Source: Rheinheimera sp. MM224
GTDB lineage: Bacteria > Pseudomonadota > Gammaproteobacteria > Enterobacterales > Alteromonadaceae
DNA: 64,000 bases
NCBI RefSeq assembly: GCF_947090785.1
Contig: NZ_OX352320.1
Coordinates: 1,798,001-1,862,000, forward strand
Direction of reading: 5' to 3'
Shown here: positions 39,743 to 47,284 of the stretch, one piece after another
How positions within the stretch are numbered: position 1 is the stretch's first letter
How the letters are laid out: each line of letters opens with the position of its first letter
Notes under the pieces: generated by a model
Databases searched by the model: none
What the model was told of the DNA's origin: nothing
Seen by the model: only the letters and a program-made list of their open reading frames with translations
Position numbers and translations under genes: made by a program

Positions 39743-40042
39743 ATGTATTACATGATTTGTTCAGAAGATGTGCCAAATAGCCTGCCACTGCGTAAGCAAG
39801 TGCGTGAACAGCATTTAGCACGTTTGCAGGAGTTAAAAGCTCAGGACCGTTTATTGATTGCAGGCCCTCTGCCAGCAGTGGATCTGGAAGACCCGGCTGA
39901 AGCAGGTTTTACCGGTTCTTTAGTGGTGGCGCAGTTTGAGTCTTTAGAACAGGCCAAAGCCTGGGCCGCTGCCGATCCATACATTGCAGCAGGTGTGTAT
40001 GCCAATTCAGTGGTGAAGCCATTTAAAAAAGTGTTGCCTTAA
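39743..40042 (+). CDS. yciI: YciI family protein
   Basis: The 99-residue protein matches E. coli YciI (98). It is a small ferredoxin-like fold protein with the conserved Arg-rich helix ([15 protein letters not shown]), GPLPA and a late [12 protein letters not shown] phrase. The His-Asp pair here (EQH and AADP) fits the family's proposed active site. The biochemical role is unknown, though some relatives act as chlorophenol hydrolases or dehydratases. ATG 39743 is the family start. A terminator follows. Confidence 0.93.
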   Translation: MYYMICSEDVPNSLPLRKQVREQHLARLQELKAQDRLLIAGPLPAVDLEDPAEAGFTGSLVVAQFESLEQAKAWAAADPYIAAGVYANSVVKPFKKVLP

Positions 40043-40074
40043 GTTTTGGCCACTTGATTAAATAGCTCTAAAAG

Positions 40075-40102
40075 ATCCCCGACCATGTTCGGGGATTTTT
40101 TT
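40075..40102 (+). terminator. Rho-independent terminator after yciI
   Basis: ATCCCCGA and TCGGGGAT form a perfect 8-bp stem with a 6-base loop, then a T run. Confidence 0.9.
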
Positions 40103-40139
40103 ATTTTTACAGCCTATTCTGTGATTACAAAACCAGGTG

Positions 40140-40940
40140 TTACTGCGGTAGGAGAGAAGCTGGTGCTGGCAAACTAAATTGATACTCTGCCAGTTGATAA
40201 CGCTGAACTATGAGGCCAAGTTCGCCATTGTCGTATAAATGTTGCCAGGCTTTTGCCAGTTGCTCTAGCTGTTGTTGACTCAGTGTGTGTCGGTTAAAAC
40301 CAAAATACACCGGGCTTTGATAGACCTCAAACAAAGGTTCTAAGCCGACTGTCGACAAGCCCGCCTGTTTTTTCCAGTAGTGATAAGCCACTATATCTTC
40401 AAGCACTCCATGCACACGACCATTCAGTAGCAGTGCCTGTTTATCTTCATTGCCACGAATAAAGACAAAACGGGTACGATTTTTGGCATCGTTTAAAATA
40501 CTGTCCAGCTCATCGCCATAATAAGCGCCATTGAGTAAGGCGACAATGCCTGAGGTGCCGCTGCGCTTAAGTTGTGTCAGATTGGTTAAACCCGGGAAAG
40601 CCTCTGTTTTACCCACCAGATAAATAACTTCCTGCTGATGTGGACCAATAAAAGCAAATTGTTGACTGCGCTCGGCGTTGTAACTTAAGTGGCTTAACAC
40701 ATCCAGCTCGCCCTGCTCGATCAGCTTTAACGACCTCAACCAGGGGCTATGAATAAACTCCAGAGTACAACCTACTTCCTTTGCCAGGCGGCTCAGCAAC
40801 TCAACATTCAGGCCGCTCCAGCTGTCATCCTGCTGAATAATATAAGGTGCAAAGCTGGTTTCAATACCCATACGTAAGGTGCAGCTTTCAGAGCGGAAAC
40901 TCAGCAGTAAACAGACTATGGCGGCAAGAAAAAGCTTCAT
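40140..40940 (-). CDS. Periplasmic amino-acid-type substrate-binding protein (SBP family 3)
   Basis: The 266-residue protein has a signal peptide (about 1-18) and the type II periplasmic binding fold of SBP family 3: MGIETSFAPY at the start of lobe I, a WLRSLKLIEQGELDVLSHLSY segment and AFIGPHQQEVIYLVG at the hinge. No ABC permease or ATPase gene is adjacent. Stand-alone proteins of this kind in marine bacteria are often orphan, and the ligand is unknown. The gene is convergent with yciI and divergent from the methyltransferase. Confidence 0.88.
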   Translation of the reverse strand: MKLFLAAIVCLLLSFRSESCTLRMGIETSFAPYIIQQDDSWSGLNVELLSRLAKEVGCTLEFIHSPWLRSLKLIEQGELDVLSHLSYNAERSQQFAFIGPHQQEVIYLVGKTEAFPGLTNLTQLKRSGTSGIVALLNGAYYGDELDSILNDAKNRTRFVFIRGNEDKQALLLNGRVHGVLEDIVAYHYWKKQAGLSTVGLEPLFEVYQSPVYFGFNRHTLSQQQLEQLAKAWQHLYDNGELGLIVQRYQLAEYQFSLPAPASLLPQ

Positions 40941-41129
40941 AAAGCCCTTAATAAGGCAGCGAAGGTATAACCCAACTATATACTCGGTAGTGGCAACTTG
41001 CCTGACAAATCAGTTATGCAGGTACAGGGTTTTATCCGGTTCATTATTCAATTACTTTTAAAAACAAACAAATACAGTTACCTTTTATTCAGGTTTTTGA
41101 AAAACTCTCTGTTATAGAAGGAATTGGTA

Positions 41130-41957
41130 ATGCTGACTAAAGTACTAGGTTTGAGCGTGTTTCTGCTGCTAAGCCAAAGCAGTTTTGCCGCCACTGCGGA
41201 TGCTGGCATCAGTATCAGTCAGGCTTTGCAGCACGAAGCCCGCACTGCAGAAAATAAAAAACGTGACGCTGCACGTAAGCCGGAGCAAACATTGGCGTTT
41301 TTTGAAGTGACGCCAGAAAGCACGGTAGTGGAAGTCTGGCCTGGTTCTGGTTGGTATACCGAAATTTTAGCGCCGTTACTGGCCGAAAAAGGCAAACTCT
41401 ACGCTGCCCATTATTCCGATAAATTCACCATGCTCTCCGCTGACTATATGCAAAAAGGCCGCGCAGAATTCAAAGCAAAACTGGCATCGCACCCCATCTA
41501 TAAAAATGTCACAGTGACAGACTTTGCACCTTTGGCTGATATCGACATAGCGCCAGCAGGCACTGTGGATCTGGTGCTGTCTATCCGCAATCAGCTCTAT
41601 CTATTTGATGGCGAAACCTCGTTAAAACATGCGTTAGACAACTTTTATAAAGCGCTGAAACCAGGTGGCGTATTAGGGGTAGTAGCGCCGCGTCTGCCAG
41701 ATAATTTAATCAATACAGACTGGAAAAAAACCGGTTATGTGCCAGAGCAGTTATGGTTAAAACTGGCCAAAGAGGCCGGATTTAACTTCGAGGCAAGTAG
41801 CGACATGCTACTCAACCCAAAAGACACCGCCGATCACCCATCAGGCATTTGGTCTTTACCACCCACTATGGCTGGAACTAAAGAAGAAAAAGCTAAGCAT
41901 CTTGCTATTGGCGAAGTAAACCAGATGGTGCTGAAGTTTAGAAAGCCGCTGGTGTAG
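41130..41957 (+). CDS. Exported SAM-dependent methyltransferase-like protein
   Basis: The protein has about 275 residues. It carries a signal peptide (LGLSVFLLLSQSSFA, cleaved near residue 20), then a Rossmann methyltransferase-like fold with VVEVWPGSGWYTEILAPLL as motif I and ALKPGGVLGVVAPR as motif post-II. It resembles COG4798-type predicted methyltransferases. An exported enzyme using SAM is odd because SAM is cytoplasmic, so the fold may have another use. I prefer ATG 41130 behind AGAAGGAA over a TTG two codons earlier. It is a single gene upstream of the SatD-like island. Confidence 0.82.
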   Translation: MLTKVLGLSVFLLLSQSSFAATADAGISISQALQHEARTAENKKRDAARKPEQTLAFFEVTPESTVVEVWPGSGWYTEILAPLLAEKGKLYAAHYSDKFTMLSADYMQKGRAEFKAKLASHPIYKNVTVTDFAPLADIDIAPAGTVDLVLSIRNQLYLFDGETSLKHALDNFYKALKPGGVLGVVAPRLPDNLINTDWKKTGYVPEQLWLKLAKEAGFNFEASSDMLLNPKDTADHPSGIWSLPPTMAGTKEEKAKHLAIGEVNQMVLKFRKPLV

Positions 41958-42030
41958 GGTGGTTGCCTGAATGGTTGTGTTCGTTGCAGGTTGCATTCGC
42001 CGCAAAGCGGCTAATGCTAAAGGGGTAGGC

Positions 42031-42148
42031 TTAGCCATAAACAGCTAATTCTCTATTTTTAGCCAAAAAAGGCTAACCCTCTATTTTACTTAATTCCTGC
42101 AATTAGCCAAAAATAGCTAAATTTGATTTTTTAGCTAAAAATGGCTAA
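42031..42148. promoter_or_regulatory. Four 18-bp palindromic operator-like sites (TTAGC-N8-GCTAA)
   Basis: Four sites with perfect 5-bp inverted arms lie at 42031-42048, 42059-42076, 42103-42120 and 42131-42148, start-to-start spacings 28, 44 and 28. The spacers are A-rich (CATAAACA, CAAAAAAG, CAAAAATA, TAAAAATG). A half-site TTAGCCATAAACC recurs inside the SatD-like gene at 42188, and GGCTAATGCTAA appears at 42009. They lie just before the SatD-like start and could be its autoregulatory operator. Confidence 0.8.
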
Positions 42149-42180
42149 ATTTGTATCTGGATGTAAAAAGGAGTTTTAAT

Positions 42181-42831
42181 GTGGAGCTTAGCCATAAACC
42201 TATCGCAGTGATCAGCGGGGACATTGTTAACTCAACTAAGTTAACCTCTGAGCAGTTTGAAAAACTACTTAAACGAATCAAAGATATTCAAACATGGATC
42301 AGCGTAGGGAATTCATCAAATGCGCACAGTATTGAGCGTGGTGATGAGTTTCAGTCCGTGGTACATGATATTGAATGCGCTCTGAGATACACCATCATTT
42401 ATCGAATTGGTATTAAAGCGCTTGGCAAAGAATTTGATAGTCGCATTAGCTTTGCTATTGCTTCTAATGCAGATCTGCGTGAGTCGGTCTCTGAATCAAT
42501 GGGGAAAGCATTTGTTCTTTCCGGGCGTGGATTAAAAGCCTTGAAGAGCGACAAGTTAGTTTTTAACTCTGACCGCTTTGAGCTCACTGAACACTTTGAT
42601 TTGCTCTTTAAGTATCTTGACAGACAACTCACTGAATTAACCTCGCGCCAATGTGAAGTCATGCTTCCTATGCTCCAATCAAACGAAGGGTTGTCGATTA
42701 ATGAGTTAGCAGAAAGGCTTGATGTCGCTACTGCCACTGCGAGTAAGTCACTTAAAGCTTCAGGTTGGCCGCTGATCAGTGAACTGAATTGGCGGTTTAT
42801 TAACCAGGTGGCGGGGCTCAAGTATGTCTGA
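42181..42831 (+). CDS. SatD-like protein with C-terminal winged helix
   Basis: A GTG start at 42181 behind AAAAAGGAG gives 216 residues. The N-terminal two thirds match what I recognise as the SatD family. Asp14 in ISGDIVNST and Asp55 in ERGDEFQ sit where class III nucleotide cyclases carry their two metal-binding aspartates, and RISFAIASNADL resembles the cyclase RVRIGIHTGE region. Residues about 155-216 look like a MarR-type winged helix (SINELAERLDVATATASKSL). The gene overlaps the DUF3307 gene by eight bases. No member has a proven enzymatic role to my knowledge; cyclase similarity is my inference. Codon use looks different from neighbouring genes. Confidence 0.75.
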   Translation: MELSHKPIAVISGDIVNSTKLTSEQFEKLLKRIKDIQTWISVGNSSNAHSIERGDEFQSVVHDIECALRYTIIYRIGIKALGKEFDSRISFAIASNADLRESVSESMGKAFVLSGRGLKALKSDKLVFNSDRFELTEHFDLLFKYLDRQLTELTSRQCEVMLPMLQSNEGLSINELAERLDVATATASKSLKASGWPLISELNWRFINQVAGLKYV

Positions 42832-43588
42832 TTTTTTTAGTGTTCTAATACCCTTCATGCTGATGCACATCATCTGCGACTTTTACTTGCAGCCAAAGCT
42901 ATGGGTCGAAGCCAAAAAAGCGAGCACTTATCGCTCACTTGAGTTATACCTTCACTCACTACTACATGGCGTTGCTTCATTAATTCCTGCAGTGATCTTA
43001 GCTGTTGATTGGCGCACCGCTGCTTGCGTGGTTGTTATAGTTGCAGTAAGTCATTTTATTATCGATCTGTGGAAAGTAAGTACACCACGTGGTGAGACAT
43101 TTTCCTATTTTGTTATTGACCAGACTTTGCATCTGTCGATATTAACGGTCATTGCTTTTCATATAGCAGACAGTGTAACGATTGAAGCAGTGCTAAAACA
43201 TGAGAACTTCCAGGATGCAGTGATGCTGCTTTTTGGTTACCTTCTCATTCTCAAACCAACATCAATTGTGATTGCCAGCATCTTAAAAAAGTATCCAATA
43301 TCAGGTAGCGCTGGAGACGACACTACTCAAGTCAGTGGTATTGTCGCTGGTGGCGAGTTGATTGGTTATTTAGAACGCTTGTTAATACTGACTTTTACCC
43401 TTGTGGGCAGTTATGAAGCTGTGGGGTTCGTATTGGCAGCCAAGTCAATATTTAGATTTGGTGAATTGAACAAAACAAACGACCGAAGCATGACTGAGTA
43501 TGTGTTGATTGGATCATTGGTATCGGTGGTGATCACAACATTAGTGGGAACCTTATTGTCATTTGGTTTGGAGGTAAAAATTAAGTAG
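42824..43588 (+). CDS. DUF3307 integral membrane protein
   Basis: The 254-residue protein has about six or seven hydrophobic segments. Polar pairs sit inside or next to helices: HIICDFYLQ near residue 15, HSLLHG near residue 45, SHFIIDLWK near residue 78 and DQTLHLS near residue 98. Such His/Asp pairs recall membrane-bound metal-dependent hydrolases of the YdjM/DUF457 kind, though the match is only by pattern. DUF3307 genes are commonly paired with SatD-like genes, as here with an eight-base overlap. Function unknown. The next gene, recC, is 246 bases away and has its own ribosome site. Confidence 0.82.
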   Translation: MSDFFSVLIPFMLMHIICDFYLQPKLWVEAKKASTYRSLELYLHSLLHGVASLIPAVILAVDWRTAACVVVIVAVSHFIIDLWKVSTPRGETFSYFVIDQTLHLSILTVIAFHIADSVTIEAVLKHENFQDAVMLLFGYLLILKPTSIVIASILKKYPISGSAGDDTTQVSGIVAGGELIGYLERLLILTFTLVGSYEAVGFVLAAKSIFRFGELNKTNDRSMTEYVLIGSLVSVVITTLVGTLLSFGLEVKIK

Positions 43589-43834
43589 GCGAAAGGCTAT
43601 TTGGCTGCTTATGGCTTAATGCCTCAATAAGTTCGAATCTTAAGGGATAGCTGCCTTCTGTTTACCTCAGGTTGTTCTTGGCAACCTAACCTTGTTATCG
43701 TTGTTAGGATAAGCTGTTCCTGCGACAACCCCATATTTCCAACAAAACCCAATAGGCGTATGCAACTCACTGTGGCAAAATCAGTTTTATAGCTTAAACA
43801 GCAAACTAATAAAGACTAACGGAGTACTGTCGCA

Positions 43835-46800
43835 TTGGCACTTGAGCCTGGTTTTTTAGTGATCCATTCCAATCAGCTGGAGCAGCTGCGCTCGCTTCTG
43901 GTGCAGTTTTGTCAGCGGTATCCGCTCTCGCCTTTAGAGCTTGAACAGGTGCTGGTGCAAAGTAACGGTATAGCGCAGTGGCTGAAACTGGCTTTTGCCG
44001 CGTCCCCTGATGAAGCAGATCCCTATGAGCGTGGTTTGGGGATAGCCGCTGCTATGCAGGTGCAGTTGCCGGGTCGTTTTATCTGGAGTATGTATCAGTT
44101 GGCGCTGCCAGAGCAGCAACTGCCTGATTTATCGGTCTTTAGTAAAGACAGTTTACGCTGGCGTATTTTCCGTTTATTGCCTGCTTTAGTCACACAAGAT
44201 GAATTTGAGCTGCTGCGCCGTTTTATCATTGACGATAAAGATCAGCAAAAACGCTCACAGCTGGCGCTGAAACTGGCGGATTTATTTGACCAGTATCAGG
44301 TATATCGTGCCGACTGGCTGGCTGATTGGGCCAAGGGGCTGTATCGCCTGGCGCAAATGGATGGTGACGCTAAAGTGATGCCTGATGATCAGCTGTGGCA
44401 GGCCAAACTCTGGCAGGCGATTTTGGCAGAACTACCAGCAGAACAGCAGCAACAAAGCCGGTTTTCCTTGCATCAGGCCTTTTTACAGCAAGTAAAAAGC
44501 TGGAAAAAAGCGCCAAAGAATTTACCACGCCGCGTCATTATTTTTGGTATCTCGTCATTACCGCAACAGATGCTGGAAGTCTTGTCGGCACTTGCGCCTT
44601 ATTGTCAGATTTTATTGGCGGTATTAAACCCTTGTCAGTTGTATTGGGCTGATATTATTGCCGAAAAAGACAAAGTCAAAGCAGCACAAAGACGTCAGCC
44701 GGAAAAGACCGGTTTTTTACCTTTTGCCAGTGCCGAGCAGTTATCAGGCCAGGCCCAGCCTTTGCTGGCGGCCTGGGGCAAACAGGGGCGGGATTATATT
44801 CGTTTGCTGGATCAGTTTGACGAAACTGCCGCTCATAAAGAGCTGTTTGCCCATCAAAAAGTCGATTTATTTGAATCGCCCAACACCAGCCATTTATTAG
44901 GTCAGTTGCAGGACGATATTTTGCAGCTGCGGTCCATCACTGAAACCCAAAGCCAATGGCCAGCTTTAACAGCTGAAGCGGCGCGCAGCATCAGCTTTCA
45001 AAAAGCCCATAGTCCACTTCGCGAAGTAGAAATTCTGCATGATCACCTGCTGCAGCTGTTTGCCCAAAAACCAGAGCTTGGCGCTAAAGATGTGATGGTG
45101 ATGGTGCCGGACATTAATTTGTATGCGCCTCTTATTGAAGCCGTATTTGGCAAAGTGCCGATGGGCGATTTGCGTTATATCCCTTACAGTATTTCCGATC
45201 AAAACAGCAAAAAGCAGCAGCCGTTGTTGCAGGCTTTAGAAGTGCTGTTAAGCCCCGAGCAGCAACGCTTAAACGCCAGTACCGTATTCGATATGCTGGA
45301 TATCAGTGCCTTACAGCAACGTTTTGGTTTAAAAGCTGCCGCTTTACCCAAGATAAAACAGTGGATTGAAGGGGCTGGTATTCGCTGGGGGCTGGATCAG
45401 CCGCATCGTCAGCAACTGGGTTTGCAGCATGGTTTTGAGCAAAACAGCTGGCTCTTTGGTATTCGTCGTATGCTGCTGGGGTATGTGGCGGGCGATACAG
45501 CGCCCTGGCAAGGTATAGCGCCTTATGCCGATGTGGCAGGTTTAGAAGCCGCTGAACTTGGCCCTGTGCTGGTGCTGCTGCAAAAGATTAACGAGCTATG
45601 GCAACAACTAGCGGTAAAACGCAGCCCCGCCGATTGGCATTTGTTATTTACTCAGCTGCTACAAGACTTTTTTGCGCCTGACGAGCTGGAAAGTCAGCAG
45701 CTGGTGCAGCAGTTACAACAGCAACTGCAAAGTTGGCTCGACAACACTACAGGCGCTGAACTTGAAGAAAAGTTGAGTTTACAAATTGCCCGTCAGGCTT
45801 TGTTAGAACCTATGCAGGCCGGTGGCTTGCAGCAGAAGTTTTTTAGTGGTCGTGTTAATTTCGCCACTTTGCTGCCGATGCGCTCCATACCTTTTGCGGT
45901 GATTTGTTTATTAGGCATGAACGATGGCGCTTATCCTCGGGCGCAGCAGCGACAGGATTTTGACCTGATGGCGCTGGATTATCGCAGTGGCGACAGATCG
46001 CGCCGTGATGATGACCGTTATTTATTACTCGAAGCTTTATTATCGGCCCGCCAGCAGTTTTATATCAGCTGGGTAGGTTTTAGCGTCTTTGATAACAGCG
46101 CCCGCGCGCCTTCAGTGCTGGTCAGTCAGCTGCGTGATCATTTGTCTACAGGCTGGGTTATGGCCGATGATTCTGATTTATTGGATCAAATCACTGTTGA
46201 ACACCCGTTGCAGCCTTTTAGCCGCCGTTACCGTGAAGCAGGATCGAATCTTGTTAGCTATCAGCAGGAATGGGCCAGCTTGCATCAAAAAATCGGTGCG
46301 GCAGAGCAGGGCGAGGCACTTGAAAAGCTTGACGATTTACACTGGACTTTAAAACAAGCCAGCGATTTTATGCGTGAGCCGGTGCGGTTCTTTTTTAATG
46401 AACGTTTAAAAGTACGGTTGGAATTGCCGGAACTCGCAAGTATTAACGATGAAGTTTTTGCTTTGGATCCGCTGGAACGTTGGCAAATGCAGCAGCAGTT
46501 GGTGGCTGAGTTAAAACGTAGTGTTGAACAAAATGGCCAGTGGCAACAACAGGCGGAGCAACAGCTGGAGTTATTCCGCTTGCAGGGCCGTTTGGCTGTG
46601 GGTTCGGGCGCTGCGTTAATGCAACAGGACTTAGTGGCAGGGCTGGAAGAACTAGCAGCTGGCTATCAGGAGTTTTTAACTGCTTTCCCAACAGCGGACA
46701 CAGGTTTTTATCCGCTGAGTTTTGTTTGTCAGCACGGCGAGCTGGTTGAGCATTTAACAGGTTTTAGGCGCAGCGCTGATAACGCAGCTTTGGCTTATGC

Positions 46801-47284
46801 CGAGCTATTGCCTACAGCTTTGATTAAAGACCGCAGCCTTGTCTGGCGGAACTTAGTTGCGCCTTATCTGAAGCTGCTTTTATGCTGCGCCAGCGGTGTG
46901 CCGCTTACGCTTTATGTGCTCTCCAGAGTGGGGCAGTTAGTAGTGCAACCTATTGAAAAACAACAGGCAGAACAGCAGCTCACTCAGATCCTGCAGTTAA
47001 TGCAACAAGGCTTATCTGCGCCTTTAGCACTGGAGTTTAATGTTGGTGTTGAGCTTGTGAAGCAATTGGAAAAAGGTGCGGCTTTGGATGACAAACTGCT
47101 GTCGAAGCTGGAACGTGTGTATATAGGCGATGACTTCAATTCAGGAGCTCTGCAACGTAGCCCTTATTTGCAGCGAGCTTTTGCGCAGTTTGATGCACTT
47201 TGGCAAAAGGGTCAGTTAGAGAAAAATGCTATGGCTTTATATGGGCCATTACTCGCCGTCAACTACAGCGAGGTGTCGGCATGA
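43835..47284 (+). CDS. recC: Exodeoxyribonuclease V gamma subunit RecC
   Basis: RecC is the channel subunit of RecBCD. It recognises Chi sites and holds a dead helicase fold. The 1149 residues match E. coli RecC (1122). Visible landmarks are the start FLVIHSNQLEQL, QSNGIAQWLK, RRVIIFGISSLP, SPLREVEILHDHLL, MNDGAYPRAQQRQDFDLMA and the PVRFFFNERL stretch. The TTG start at 43835 follows an ACGGAG site 10 bases upstream. It overlaps recB by four bases (ATGA). No ptrA gene lies between recC and recB, unlike E. coli, which is the usual state outside enterobacteria. Confidence 0.95.
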   Translation: MALEPGFLVIHSNQLEQLRSLLVQFCQRYPLSPLELEQVLVQSNGIAQWLKLAFAASPDEADPYERGLGIAAAMQVQLPGRFIWSMYQLALPEQQLPDLSVFSKDSLRWRIFRLLPALVTQDEFELLRRFIIDDKDQQKRSQLALKLADLFDQYQVYRADWLADWAKGLYRLAQMDGDAKVMPDDQLWQAKLWQAILAELPAEQQQQSRFSLHQAFLQQVKSWKKAPKNLPRRVIIFGISSLPQQMLEVLSALAPYCQILLAVLNPCQLYWADIIAEKDKVKAAQRRQPEKTGFLPFASAEQLSGQAQPLLAAWGKQGRDYIRLLDQFDETAAHKELFAHQKVDLFESPNTSHLLGQLQDDILQLRSITETQSQWPALTAEAARSISFQKAHSPLREVEILHDHLLQLFAQKPELGAKDVMVMVPDINLYAPLIEAVFGKVPMGDLRYIPYSISDQNSKKQQPLLQALEVLLSPEQQRLNASTVFDMLDISALQQRFGLKAAALPKIKQWIEGAGIRWGLDQPHRQQLGLQHGFEQNSWLFGIRRMLLGYVAGDTAPWQGIAPYADVAGLEAAELGPVLVLLQKINELWQQLAVKRSPADWHLLFTQLLQDFFAPDELESQQLVQQLQQQLQSWLDNTTGAELEEKLSLQIARQALLEPMQAGGLQQKFFSGRVNFATLLPMRSIPFAVICLLGMNDGAYPRAQQRQDFDLMALDYRSGDRSRRDDDRYLLLEALLSARQQFYISWVGFSVFDNSARAPSVLVSQLRDHLSTGWVMADDSDLLDQITVEHPLQPFSRRYREAGSNLVSYQQEWASLHQKIGAAEQGEALEKLDDLHWTLKQASDFMREPVRFFFNERLKVRLELPELASINDEVFALDPLERWQMQQQLVAELKRSVEQNGQWQQQAEQQLELFRLQGRLAVGSGAALMQQDLVAGLEELAAGYQEFLTAFPTADTGFYPLSFVCQHGELVEHLTGFRRSADNAALAYAELLPTALIKDRSLVWRNLVAPYLKLLLCCASGVPLTLYVLSRVGQLVVQPIEKQQAEQQLTQILQLMQQGLSAPLALEFNVGVELVKQLEKGAALDDKLLSKLERVYIGDDFNSGALQRSPYLQRAFAQFDALWQKGQLEKNAMALYGPLLAVNYSEVSA

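Noticed and set aside
42031..42148. CRISPR-like array
   Set aside because: The repeated unit is an 18-bp palindrome with unequal, short A-rich gaps, no unique spacers of constant length and no cas genes.
43660..43720. Terminator candidate between DUF3307 and recC
   Set aside because: Short inverted repeats such as AGGTTG/CAACCT exist but none is followed by a T run.
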